A DNA stretch of 64,000 nucleotides from Paramecium pentaurelia (lineage: Eukaryota > Ciliophora > Oligohymenophorea > Peniculida > Parameciidae): positions 347,332 to 411,331 of the forward strand of contig CAJJDO010000098.1 in the NCBI GenBank assembly GCA_905183005.1. Direction: 5' to 3'. The notes below the pieces were generated by a model that did no database searches, was not told the DNA's origin, and worked only from the letters and a program-made list of their open reading frames with translations. How positions within the stretch are numbered: position 1 is the stretch's first letter; every line of letters starts with the position of its first letter. This document shows, one piece after another, positions 46,833 through 60,800 of this stretch. A program made the translations under genes and the position numbers.

Positions 46833-49800
46833 TCATCTTTCAATTTTATTTTTGTAACTTAAATGAAAATTTAATTATATGATTAACAAAATTGTGACAA
46901 TCATAAGACAATATTATATTTTTATCATAAAACCTTTCTAATAATTTTATTTAAAAAATTGGCTTTCTAGTTTTTTATTCTATTAACATTGAAAATATAT
47001 TTCTATATTTATATATGGAAAACCTGAATTCATAATTTCAATATATTAACCAATCTGATTGTAATTTTATTAATAAAACTCAAATATCTTCATTTGAATT
47101 CTACTTGTTTAATTAGGATTTTCTATAAAAGTCTAAGTTATTACAATATCTAAAAATTCTAAATTAGTATCTTCCTTTAAATAAACATAATCAAACAGTT
47201 AATAGCATTGATGTTAATAATAAAAATGCTATGTTGCACAATTTAAACATATACCAAGATAACAATTTATACAAGAAATAGGACAACTAAAAGAACATTG
47301 ATGACATCCATCTTCAAATATTAAATTACCGTCATCACACTCCTCATTAACAAGTACTAATTTATCTCCACAAATTGGTTGACATTTACCATCAATATTT
47401 TTAAAACCACTCTAACAAACTTAACAACCATATCCTTAAATACTACAACTCAAACATGACTAATCACATCTTGGATCATGATAATCATTAAAAAATTTTA
47501 TACATGAATACTTAATGTATTAATAACCTTCATAGCAATCATAACAAACACCACGAAGACAATTAGAACAAGATATAGGACAAGTAAATGAATATTAATG
47601 ACATCCATCTCCAAATATTAAATTTCCATCATCACATTCTTCATCCTGTGTTATTATTTTATCCCCACATTTTGAATAACATTAACCATCAATTAAATTG
47701 TAACCTTATCTACAAACCTTACATCCAAGTCCAAAATTATCACAAATAGTACATGAAGTTTAACATTTTGCTTAGCAATTTTAACAACCTTTATAAGGTA
47801 ATGTTAATGAATCTTCGCATTGTTCACCAACTACTACCAATAAATCTCCACAAATTGGTATACATATACTTTAATTAGATAGATAATATCCAGTAGCACA
47901 AATTTAACATCTATTATTTATACAACTAATGCAAATAGTTGAAATTTAACATTAAAATTTACAATCCTTACTACATCCATCATAATTAATTTTATTCCCA
48001 TCATCACATTCTTCCGAATAAAATCCATATGGATCTGTTACAACCAACATATCTCCGCAGATATTTTTACAATAATACTTTTCTGGAACAAACCCAGGTA
48101 ATTCACAATTTAAACAAGTGTTTGTGTCATAATTACAAGATGAACATCCAATTCTACAGAAATATTTACAATTTTAACATCCATCCTTATCATCTTAATT
48201 TCCATCATCACATCATTCTTATCCTACTATTTATAAATCTCCACATTTCTCTTTACATTACCATGGTTGAACTGTTAGATCAATTTGCCATCCACTAGTT
48301 AAACATTCAAAACACTCTCCTTTAATACATTTTGTACATTAGGGTTAGCATTAATATTTGCAATCAAAACATCCATCATATTTAATATTGTTTCCATCTT
48401 CACATTCTTCTATCCAGTAACCATTCCATCTCCACAAATATCAGGACAAGGTAAAGTAGTTGATTCATTACAAGTTATACAATGAGCTGGACATTGAAAT
48501 TAACAATTGTAACATAAATCATCCATTATGTTATTATTATCTTCACATTAATCATATCCAATTATTTGTAAATCTCCACAAATAGGTTCACATTTTCCAA
48601 ATATTAAATCAAATCCAGAATCACAAGAAATACATGTATTTGTATGCCATAATTATTAATTATTAATACATAATAAATAACATGCCTTTAAGAATACATC
48701 TTCTGTAAGGGCAATCTATAATGATAATTATTTTTATTACTTGTACAAACACCATCTAATTCATAATAACCAGGTTTACATTCACATTTTACTCCTTTTA
48801 ATATTCTATTTAAATTAATATCACAACTTAAACAACCATCAATTGTTGCTTTATAACAAATTTAACATAATTAATGACACTAGGAGCATGATTTAAAGAA
48901 TTCTTAATAATAGAAACCGATTTGACATCTACATGTTGATCCCACATTCTCAATATTAACAATATTATTGCAAGTTAAGCAATCATCAAAAGTAGGTCCA
49001 GTACATGTGGAACAAAAATAATGACATTTTTCACATTTAGGATTCTATAAAATTGGATAGTATCCATCAATACAAATACATTAATGATTTTTTAAATATC
49101 TATTATTTGTAATTAAACAATTTATACAGTTACTTAAACTTAAACATTGATTACATTCAATTGGACAATCAAACATTGATTAGAATCTTCAAATTAATTG
49201 AATTTACAAATGCATCCTAATTTAGTTTATATAAAAGTAGATTAGCATGTTTAACAATCTATTTTAGATGTACATGTTAAACAAGAAATTGGACAATCTA
49301 AACATCTAACAGAATCCTTATCATAATATTGGTTACTTAAACATTCTTCTTAATTGAATTTAACTACATTTGCATCATAATCACTATTCCATTATGTACA
49401 TGTACTCTAATCTGAGCATTATAAACAATATGGCTAGCACTTATGAATAGCAATATAATAATTATAAAATCCACAATAAGCTTTAATTGGTTCATTATTT
49501 GGCCCAAAACATTCCCAACTTATTGTTAATGTATTCGAGTCGTGATTTATCCTTTCATATACTTTATCATATTTTCCTCCTCAATTATTTGAACCCTAAA
49601 AACTATTACAAGATTTAGAGATTGGTGGATTATTTTCAATAGTATATATAAATAATCCATCAGATGGGAATGCTGGTCCATAAAGTATATAAAATGCAAT
49701 TGTGATACTATGATGTGGATCAATTATATCATGAATCCTTTAAAATTTAGCCTATGCCCATATGTAAGGCCCTCCAAATATTCTTAGATTATTCAAATAT

Positions 49801-51363
49801 GAATAATATATATCTGATCCTTTGATAAAATTTGTCCCATTTTAATAGATTAGTGTATACGAACCATAGTAATAAGGGTCGATAGTATTATTTAGAAAAT
49901 CATAAGTTAAATAATCAGAGTCTAGATATATATAGAATAAAAATGATACATGGTGTTTCATCATCAAAATCTTAACAATAAGAACCATTTAATTTTTGAT
50001 ATGGTTAATCGCATTTGCTTATGCAAGTATTGTCCTTATATTTAAAATAACCACTTTGACAAATCTTACATTTGAATGATACCTCACACAATTAACAATA
50101 TTAAGGACAATATCCTGATGTTACATAAACATATTATAATCCCCATCCTGCTGTGTCATCTCTAATTTATAATTTATTCATGTTACGTGTAATTTCCTTT
50201 TACTGAAAATAGAAATGGAAAATTAGGAATGTCAATATATGTAATTAATGATAATTGTTGAATTGAAGTATAAGTTAATGATGGAGAAATGCTAGAAGTA
50301 GAATAGATTATTAAATTATGTGTTTAAATACCAGATTCATCTCTATAAATAGAACCAACATAATAATCATTAATCATAATGGATAATCCACAATTAATTG
50401 GAATATCATTATAAGTTACAATTGATATTTTCAATCCAATTAAATAAGTTGCATAAAAATTGGAATAATAATATTTATAGATACCAGAATTAAACTTAAA
50501 TACACCATATATACCAGAGTCTAGAATAGTTGGAGATATATCTAAATGTTCTGGGTCATATATAATAAACCATTAATTTTATATAGTTGATACCAAATCT
50601 TCTGAAAATTTGTAAACTAAGATATTTCAAAGGATAAGTATTGCAAAATCCTTTTTAATATAATGATTAGTAGATATCACAAATATTTCGGCATCCATAT
50701 TTTTTCTCAAAATATTAATTTGATAGGCAGGGTGGACAAATATAGTTTGTTGGTTCTCCATAATAACAAATTCTACATTAACTGTAATTATCTCCTAAAC
50801 ATGATTTACATAAATAATAACATCCATATGGATCTGAAATATATATATTTCTAATTGAAACTTATCCATCATTTAAATTTGATGATGTAAACTTTAGATT
50901 TCCATGAGCTAAAAATGGAATTTAAAATGTAAAATTAAGAGTTTTGATATCAAAAGCAATATTATCACAAAATCCAGATGATATTTGATAATTCGGGGGA
51001 GAAATGTAGTTATATGAATATGAAAAAGATTCGAATGAAATAGTAACTGTTTCAGATGTCCATGTACCTTGAAAATATAAATCCACAGATACAAAACAAA
51101 TTTTAGAAAGTAATAGAGTATCATTACCTTAAGCTGATGGATATACGCTATTTACAGTAATGTAGCTTGTAGAAGGTGTTGTACAAGTTATAAAATTAGC
51201 TGTTGTTTAAGTGGACGGTATTCAAAAGTTTCCGGAATACTAATGTGCAGTTGGTCCATTCTAATAAGTATATTTATCATTTTTATATAAGTAATGATAT
51301 ATCAATCGCTAATATGAATTCCCAACTTCAATTAAGCCAACAAGCCTAATAACAAGAGACATC
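46833..51363 (-). pseudogene. Giant cysteine-rich surface-type protein gene, broken
   Basis: The minus strand encodes a very large extracellular Cys-rich protein with many ECDDGN...DGC units (DUF4215/Myxo-disulfide type, e.g. EECDDGNLIFEDGC), CxxC pairs every 10-15 residues and a final hydrophobic segment (IQYCLMIVTILLII) before TGA 46835-46833. The N-terminus starts MSLVIRLVGL. The reading frame is broken: TGA at 51224-51222 and 49583-49581 where tryptophan is expected (N-F-*-I-P-S-T; S-N-N-*-G-G), TGA near 48213 just before CDDGN, and frame changes near 50650, 50200, 49940, 49180, 48690 and 48430. Some frame changes could be introns I failed to place or sequencing errors, but three TGAs favour decay. 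Relatives are probably surface or extracellular matrix proteins. Confidence 0.6.
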
Positions 51364-53611
51364 TTCACTATTTAAAAATTAATTATATCAAGAATAAGTG
51401 AATTCAAAAATTGTAAATAAAAAAGAAATATTCATAATTTATATATGGTTGAGAATAGATTCAATTATTTTTAGATAAAGGATCGATTTAATTTGGTTTA
51501 TTAAAATTTCAGATATTCATTTAAAATTTCATTGATCTTTTTTTGCAATAATATTAATGTTTCTTCAAACTATTAAAATTTCTAATTTTCTTAAATCATT
51601 TTATTAGAATAAATAAATAATATAAAAATTGAATTCTCTTATACTATAATTTATCTCAGTTTTCTACTTGATATGATATTTATTTAAAATATTTACTTTT
51701 GAGATGCATTTACCATCTAGATCTTTGAGTAACTGATGTTTAATACTATGAATATAATTCAAGTTGACCTTAATAAAAAATAAATATACAAATTTCAAAT
51801 AACAACGATATAATAATATTTATTATATAATAAATTGTTTCTCTATCTCTTTTTATCAAAGAATGATACTTTAAGTAACATAATTCTATGTTCATTTCTT
51901 AGGACATTCTAATTTTCTTTAGGTAATAAACTAACTTTTTCTATTAATGAATAATTTATATTTCTGAATCAGTACTGATAGAAATAACATAATTTATATC
52001 CAAATCACAAAATATATTAAATAGAATTGAATTAAAATATTATAAAACCTTATTTTAAATTACCTGAACTTTATCAAAAAAATCTATATTTTATATTTAA
52101 ATCCAGACTTTGAAATTCTAGTTGGTCTTTATAAAAAATATATATTTATATAAATAAGTTGTACTATTGTTATAGTACAAAAGAGTGTAATATTGAATAT
52201 TAAATGAAACTTATTGATTTTATATCATATTAATACAATTAAAATCAATACGAATGATCTAAACTCAAATATATTCAAAAATGATCAACATAAATACTTC
52301 ATCACAAAAAAGAATGTTGAATGTATTTCAAACTATTTTGCTTATTAAGAAATATCCACAAATTATTTAATAGAGATGATAAAAAATTTAGACTTAAGGA
52401 TACAAGCACAATTTATTTCAACGTTTTTGATTATATTTCAATCGTCTTTTAAACATTTATTTTATTTATTTAAATACTGCTTTAAATATTTAACGTTAAG
52501 AATCAAATATCCTCTTAATTATTAATCTTTAATTTATTTAGCCATGGACAAATGTAATTTGTGATTATGAATTTTCACCCAGTTTATACTTAAACTCGGA
52601 AATAAATTAACTGTGTTCTGTATTAATAAATTATTACTAATATCTTAGATATGAACTTTGTTATCCTGTTGTTGATTTAATACTTGAGCTGCCCTGAGGA
52701 AAGGAGATGGAATCTTAATATTATTATAGTTAAAATCGATTACTTTATAAGGAGTTATACCATCAATTTCAAATACCTTTAGATTTGGATTATGGTCAAA
52801 ATTTAATCCCTTAACAAGTAATCTTTTAGTTGGAAGCGCGGGATTGTTTGATAATCATCGAAATCATTTACATAGTGCAGTTGAAGAATCATCTTTAAAT
52901 TTCAATCTAATATATTATGATTGCATAGATTATTCTTTTGAGAAAACCTCTAAAACAATAGATGTAAAACCATAAGAATACGAAAATATTTGGTAAGATT
53001 GTTAAATTTTACAATCATCTTTGTAAGAAAGATTTGAATTAATTTTTATACACCAATAGAAATCTATGAGAGAAAACTTGAAAATCAAACAACCTTCGAA
53101 GTATCAAAGTTTAAAGTTAATTTTTGTGGTGGCATGATAATATAATCTATAATTGGAAATGAGACTGTAAAACAATCAATTATTTAAACAATCTTATCCG
53201 ATACTATTAAATAAAAAGTTAATTATTAAGATTTTAATTATTCTAAAGATTGCTAAACTTAAATTATATATGTACTATATTTTTTTTAATAAAAAATAAT
53301 TGTGTAAATTCAGCATTTTATATTTTATTAAAACCAATAGTTAGTTTTAAAAGAAATTATAAATATTCTTATTTTCCAGGTAAAATGAGAGATATTTTTA
53401 GACAAGAATCAAGAAGAGTTGGCAAGCATGGCTTTTGAACCATAAAATTTTTGCACTTGTAACATGAATAACAAATTAAGATTGGAGGACAATTCTATGA
53501 AATATTTAGATTATTTAGTTTTTACTTTGGAGGACATTAATTGCAACTTTTTTGAATTATCTGAATGCTTAAGAACAATCGATATTATTAAGAGCCCAGG
53601 TGAATTTATTT
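51364..53611. other. Intergenic, nothing recognised
   Basis: About 2.2 kb. A few less AT-rich spots (for example around 52835, GGAAGCGCGGGATTG) and short ORFs occur, but none reads convincingly as protein or RNA. Confidence 0.45.
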
Positions 53612-54335
53612 ATGCTTTCCTTGTCATTTCATCAAACTTCTAAAATTCATGATCGAAAAGAACCTTATCTCCATTCACTCTTTCGTATAAAAAGTATGCA
53701 ATTGGCTGGAAGAGAGACCTGAAATAATAGAAAGACCTAATGTATCTGTATCAGAGTCTAAGGATTGGGATCAAATAACTCCTATTAATTTAGGCACTTC
53801 CTAAATTAATTCATCTATAAATAGGAATGATTCTTCCTTCTCTTCAGTTGGGAAGTAAAATGTCTCCTAAATTCTTGAAGAGAAATAATTTATAGTGAAA
53901 TCTGTTCCACTTGAATAAGATTAATAAAAAATATCCAGCACATCATCTTCAAGATAATTAATTAGAGTTAAAGTTGGTGAATATTCTTCTTTTTTTGAAG
54001 GTAAGTTGTTAGAAGACATTGATATATTGAATGTTACTTAATATGAAGATGAAAATAAAAGTTATCTAATTTTTTCAACAGTTATGAAAGGTGATTTACT
54101 CTTCGAAAGAGAATGTGTTATGAAGTCGAAGCTCTCTTAATGGTTAAGGAGTCAAATGGGCTAGTTCTCCATGGCGTGTTAGACCTAGGCGCATGAGGGA
54201 ATACCTTAATCTTAAGGAATTGAGGTGGAATAACATCATATCCAAGAGGAATAATAGCTTAAAGTTCTTCCTAAAATTAAAAAGAGTGTTAAGGTGAAAA
54301 AGGAATCCAGAAAATCTGGAAAGAGGAAAGAATGA
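53612..54335 (+). CDS. Hypothetical protein, serine-rich, unidentified
   Basis: ATG 53612, one 19-nt intron (53694-53712) and TGA 54333-54335 give 234 residues. Starts MLSLSFHQTSKIHDRKEPYL, continues IKKRPEIIERPNVSVSESKD, then a long S/N-rich stretch (TSQINSSINRNDSSFSSVGK), a more structured RVKVGEYSSFFEGKLLEDID and a basic C-terminus (KSVKVKKESRKSGKRK). The basic tail could be a nuclear localisation signal (inference). Near 54110-54200 a second frame also reads like protein (EVEALLMVKESNGLVLHGVL), so an indel or missed intron there may change the C-terminus. Family unknown. Confidence 0.45.
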
Positions 54336-57300
54336 ATATTATCATAAATAAATAAATAAATAAGTATGCAATAAGAAATTAAATAATTATTATAACTTAT
54401 AGCTTCACATTTCCATCAGAATCTAAAAAGTGTTTATATTTTTAATAGTATAAAACTTTGGTAAAAGTTAAAAATAAAACTAATTGCTGATTAATTTAGA
54501 ATTAATATTCAATTTTATGAAAACTATGATGTTTAAAATATGGTATCTCTGAACAAGTAAAATAATTTAAGTGCACTTAATTTAAACTTTAATTTGGTAA
54601 TATTTATTAATATAGAACAAATTATTCTTTGATTAACTTATAATTTCTATAGAACTAAGTGCTTTTTTCAAACATTTTGTATGCTTCGAATTATAAACTT
54701 TCTTTTTAATATTTTTAGTTAAACAAAACTAATTTAAAGAATGATAATTTATTTTTTTTCATTAACTTAAAATATGGAATCCTGGATATTATTATACCTT
54801 AAATGAGAAATATAAGTTTTATAGAACTATTAGATATATCAAGCAACTAAAATTAATTATTTTATATTGTAAACTGTTCAATATCTATTATTCAATTAGA
54901 CTATAGTAGGTCTGATTTTATCTCTAATTTTGAGTATTGTAAATACACCAAAATTAAAAATAAAGAAAATTTAAATTGCTTAGTTATAAAGATTTACTCT
55001 TTTAATTTGATTGATATCAATTAAATGATAGATATTGAATTTAAAGTACTGAAGCATTAAGTAAGCATTTTAAATTGCTTAACTGATTAAGCAAGACTAT
55101 AAAAGATATTTTATAGGAGTTCAGTTTTATGCTTGATAAATGTTTTGCAGTTTCAAGTTAATAAATAGAAGCATGGTAATATATTTTAGTGGAGACAGTA
55201 ATTTAAATCAAAATAATTTTCTTTAAACATATATACTCTTTAATTATGATTATGATTATGCTAAAGTCTAACACATTCGACATTATTTATAAATTCGCTA
55301 GAAATGGAAAAGATAAATTATCATTTCAAAAATTTAAATCAATTTTAAGGATTTTTCCTTACATAACCATAGAACAAGAAATTAAAATAAAAACTACATA
55401 TTTCAAGATTCTTAGTCTCTAAGTAATCTAGGGGTACTCTCTATTTATTTCTAAAAATCAAAAAAATTGTTTAACAAGCTAAGTAAATAGAATTAATATA
55501 TAAAAAATTAAATGAATAACACAAAAACCTATTTAATTTCTTGCATTATAACGGAAAATAATGTGAAAAAGAATGAATTAATTGATAGAAATCCTAAAAA
55601 ATGTTGTATTACTTTTTAATAATGACTAAAATCATTTTGATTTAGGCTCATTTCTTTCTCACTTAACCCATATATATGATTATAAATATAATGCTTGTCT
55701 AGAAGATTTTTTATAAGGAATACATAATTTGTTAATTATTTTCGCAAACCCATATAGTTTTCTATAATTTTTCAAACAGGACTCCATTTGTCAATGAAGC
55801 CACTATGATTTTGACTATATAAACTTCTAATTATTAAATATTTTGTTTGTTATAAAAATATTTATCAATCCTTCTATTTGAATTATTATGTGAAAGATGA
55901 GTTAATCTAGAAAGCGCCAAGGCCAACATGTTAAATGAGTTCCAATCTTTATTTTCTGCAATCATCCTTGAAGTCTCTCTATAATTTCGCTTCTCTATTC
56001 CAGCCATTCAAATGGATTAATTCCATTAAAGCTTAGTTTATCCAAAATTTCCAAATTTCTTTTATTACTTAGAAATCTAGTGTAATTTTTATTAGCATTC
56101 TATCTTATTCACCTAGATAAAGGCTAATTTTTTTGCAAATAGGTAATCAATTTTAATAACTTGCTAAAATCCTGAGTCTTCCATTACAATCCACATGCTT
56201 AAAAAAATTATTTATTACGATTTTGGGACACAACACTTTTAGGATTAAGCATAACATTAGATGATATATCTATATATCAATTTTCTTATCCAGAGCAATT
56301 CTCTCAAATACTTTTTCCTTATCTTTTTTTAGGAATAAGAATTTTCTAAATTTTTACCAACCTTTAAATTTCAAATCTTTAAGCCAAAAGACTATATTTG
56401 AGGCCGAACTCATGAACATATAAATAAGAATCCTAAAGTTAAGGTATTTCTAAGTATATGGCAAGGATGCTAACCTTTAAGAAATAACTTTAGGGCATTC
56501 AGAGCTATAATCCATTTTTAAGGAAAAGTTCCCTTTAGAAATGCTGTTTCAAAGAGTGCTCAAGGCAATAATTTTAGTTGTAGAGCTAACATTGAAATTT
56601 ACTAATTTGGCTGTTTGAGACACTTACCAAGTCTTAAATAATTCTTCCTACTATTAGGTACATTTGATGGCATTTAAGAAATGTCTGGAAGTCACTAATT
56701 CAACTCCAAATACTGCAAGGTACTAAGCAATCAAGTCGGCATTTAAGTTTTTTCTGTAGTCATTCACACCCAATTTTATTTTTTTCTCTCTTAGGCATCA
56801 TTAATTAAAACTTAAAATATTTTTCAACAGAAATTTTTACAAAACTATAATTTAGAAATTGGTATTATTTGTTCAACTTAAGAATATAAAAATTCATTAA
56901 AATATATCATCTAAGCTAAGATTTATAAATGTTTGCTTGGAGAATAACGTGTTGATAATGGATGTTAAATTTGTGAATCAAATCAAGATTTCTATTCTGG
57001 AACATATAATTCAATTAATTGTTTTATATTTGATAAAGAGTATTTCAGGAGATTACTTCAAATTAAGTAAAGCTAGTGGAAGGATATTGGAGACCAAATT
57101 ATTTATCAGATGAATCTACTTTACTTTATGTTTAAAAATAACAAGGATTTGCTTAGAAAGATGGAATGTTGGAGATGCATTTTTAGTGTGATCTGTTCTT
57201 GTTCTACAAAATTAAGGAAGTTTTAATTAATTTCTTTTTAAATTAAATCAAGGTACTCTATTGTAATATTTTAGATCTTCAGGCTATTCTAATAAAATGC

Positions 57301-57813
57301 TCTTAAATTATTTATGGATATTTTCATTTATACTCTCATTGAATATTAGTTTTTCCTTTTAATTTAACTTTGTTAATTAAGTTAGAAATTAATCTTATTC
57401 AATGGCTAATAATTTGTATTGCTACTTTAAGGACAAGCAAAATAATAATAAAAATAAAATGATTTTTTCAAGCAAAAATATAATCAGTAAGAAATCAAAT
57501 TTTTAGCTTGAATACTTCATTTTTTAATCTATCATTCCAACAAGTAATAATCGGTTATTCAAAAATTGCTTTAAGCTAATTTAAAATCTTTAGATCAAAT
57601 TTTACAGAATGCATGATTTATAACAATTATTAAAGAAGTAAATTAGTTAATGTTGTTTGCATTCAAGAATATGATTTGATAATATGAAATGGATAATGAA
57701 TATGAGAAATAAGTATTTTTATGGAATACTACATAGAAAAAGTTGCTAATAATTGAAATAAAATATATCATTAAAATTGATGAATTCTTTTTTTTAATAT
57801 TTAATGAATGATA
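54336..57813. other. Gene-poor stretch with relics
   Basis: No intact gene in about 3.5 kb. A minus-strand scrap at about 55890-56090 reads FNGINPFEWLEQRSEIIER and then shifts frame. A plus-strand Cys-rich relic is listed separately. The rest shows nothing I can support. Confidence 0.45.
56860..57340 (+). pseudogene. Relic of a large Cys-rich membrane-protein gene
   Basis: Pieces of a ciliate Cys-rich family appear in two frames: VDNGCQICESNQDFYSGTYN followed by CFIFDKEYF, then in another frame EGYWRPNYLSDEST, and back in a third CLERWNVGDAFLV. In the family these form one run (..GYWRP.YLSDE....C.GGW..GD..C). The frame changes and lost cysteines show decay. Confidence 0.5.
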
Positions 57814-60800
57814 TCAAATCAATTAACATGTTGTTGAACAACCTGTATCCACATTTTCAGCTTAATTTTAAGGTAGATAATAATATGATTTGACAGCATT
57901 CTCAAATATATCCCTTAGTTTTTTCTATTATACCTATAATATTTCTTATTAGTGTTTTTCTAAATAGCTTAAGATAATAAAAGTATCTTCTATTCCACAA
58001 ATCCAGTATATATCTTTAAATAAACCTGAAATACTACTTTCTTTTATAAGCAGCTCGTCAACTGTTTAACTAAAAGTTGTTTATTTTCTTTATTTTACAT
58101 TAGGCTTTTGCTAATTTCCCAAAGAAATTGCTGTCATTTGCACTTCAATTTCTAATTGTTATGGATCAACAGCAAAACATTTTAGTATTTAATTTAGAAT
58201 TCTTACTCTTGTATCAAATTTACTCACATTCCTTTAATCAATTGCATGATCTAGGGCAGCATTTATAATTTAAAAGGCATTTTCAATTTAAGGTATTGAT
58301 CCAATCATCGAAATATTTTGAACTATATTTAATACTTTTTCTGAGTTATACTCAATAACAGCATTTTGGTTTATTTAAAGTAAAGCTGTAGAGATTTATT
58401 ACATAACTTTTAAAAAATTTTAAAGCCTCCAAAATAAAGATTGGTAATAAGTTATTTTATGAACATTTTCAGGTTTGTTAAATTCGCGTAATAATATTTA
58501 TATATAATTTCTATCTTGATGAATCAACAAATTTAGATCTTCTTTTATATAGTTCAATTATGTTTCTTATTCACCTTTTGCCTTAGCATAATCTTGTTTT
58601 ACTTGTAATAACTCTTATTTAAATTTTTTAACATGTTGTAATATTTAATTCAGTTACTTGTTTTAAACAAATTAAATTTTAGGCTTTATTGTTTGAGTGA
58701 TAGGGATTGACAGAATAATGCTGATTTCATTTTTAATTTCTTAAAAATTTTTTTCATAATTTTGCACTATTTACATTTAAGTTGAGTTTACAGTAGGTAA
58801 ATTCTAAATTATTCGTTTAGATTCCAATATTTATTCTATTAGTTCTTTGAGGATATCAATTTAAGTTTTTAAGTAATAAATATTTTTTTCACTTAAAAGT
58901 AGCTTCTTAATTTCAGATAAACTTAAACTTTGTAAGGAGTTTTTTGCTTTTTGCAAATATTCTAGAGCTTATTGATCATGGTCAGTTACAAGATGATAAA
59001 AATTACCTAAATTGATTAATATTAAAGGATGATTAGGGGAGAGAGATAATGCTTGTAAATAATCGGATAGAAGTTTTTCCTTCTAACCAATCTTACTATA
59101 TAATACGCCTAATATAAAATGTTAAATAATACTTACCTCTATACATATATGCTGTTGGATCTTTTGGATCAATTTGGATTGCTTGATTATAATTATATAG
59201 GGCTTTCTCATTCTGACCAATAACTTGATATAAATAGCCTAATATTTATGTGTAACTATATTGACCTCTATTGCAATAGGCTTTTACATACTTTGGGTCA
59301 AGTTGAATTGCTTGATTATAATCAGATAATGCTTTTTCATTCTCACCAATAACTTGATTTAAATATCCTAAAATATTAATTTATATTATTCACCTCTATT
59401 AGTGAAAGCATTAGCATCTTTTTAATCAAGTTGAATTGCTTGATTAATGTCATTTTATGGTTTTTCTTTCTTCTCAATATTCTTTGATAAATTACCTAAA
59501 ATATATTATGTTAAAGTACCCCTGATGAAGTAGTCTTTTTTGCATTTTGGATCGAGTAAGATTGCTTTATTGTAATCATTTAATGCTCTCTCATTTTAAC
59601 CAATACTGTTATATAACTTTCCTAATATAACTATGTAATATTAATTACCTCTATTTAAAAAGGCTTTTGCATCTATTGGATTAAGTTTTATTGCTTAATT
59701 AAAATCATTTAATGCTTATTCTTTTTCACCAAAACTAAAAAATATTATTCCTAAGATATTATGTTGATTAATATTTACCTCTATTTGAATAGGGTTCTGG
59801 ATTTTTTGGATCAAGTTGAATTGCCTGATTATAGTCATATATGGCCCTCTCAATCTCTAAAATACTGTTATAAATATTGCCTAATTTAAAAATTTTATTA
59901 ATAATTACCTCTATTTAAATAGGCTTGAGAATATTTTGGATTAAGTTGGATAACTTGATGATAATCAAATAAGGCTCTCTCAATTAAACCTATAACTTAA
60001 TATAAAAAGCCTATTATTTAAAAGTATTAGTATTCACCTCTATTAATATAGGCTAATTCATTTTTTGGATCTAATCGGATTGCTTGATTATAGTCATTTA
60101 ATGCTTTGGATTTATCACCAATATTTTCATATAATTTGCCTAATATATTTAAATTAATTGTAGTTACCTCTATAAGAATAGGCTAATGCATAATTTGGAT
60201 CATGTTAGATTGCTTGATTATAGTCATTTAATGCTTTGAATTTATCACCAATTTTTTCGTATAGGAGACCTAACATATAAAGTGTAATAGAAGTAACCTC
60301 TATTATAAAAGATTATTGCATCATTTGGATTTAGATAGATTGCTTGATTAAAGTCATTTAATGCTTTATCTTTGTCGCCAATATTGTAATATAAAGTGCC
60401 TAATATATTAAGTGTAATAGTAATCACCTCTACTGAAATAGGTTTTTGCATCATTTGGAACAAGTTTGATTGCTTGATTATAGTCACTTAATGCTTTATC
60501 TTTGTCGCCAATATTGTAATATAAAGTGCCTAAAATAATAAGTGAAATAGTATTCACCTCTGTTATTATAGGCTAATACATAATTTGGATCAAGTTTGAT
60601 TGCTTGATTAAAGTCACTTAATGCTTTTTCGTTGTCGCCAATATCTTGATATACATAGCCTTATAAATTAAGTGTAATAGTATTCACCTCTACTATTATA
60701 GGTTGTTGCATCATTTGGATTTAGATAGATTGCTTGATTATAGTCATTTAATGCTTTATCTTGGTCACCAAGTTGTAAGTATAAATTTCCTTATAAATTA

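Noticed and set aside
48029..48298. 89-residue + frame rich in H, Y and N
   Set aside because: Antisense of the CDDGN-type repeats of the cysteine-rich gene; the composition mirrors Cys/Asp codons.
53250..53438. 62-residue + ORF MLNLNYICTIFF...
   Set aside because: No conserved feature, low-complexity start, and a length expected by chance in this AT-rich code.
60245..60487. 80-residue minus-strand frame taken as a short TPR gene
   Set aside because: It is two TPR units of the giant gene read through an intron; the spliced array explains it.
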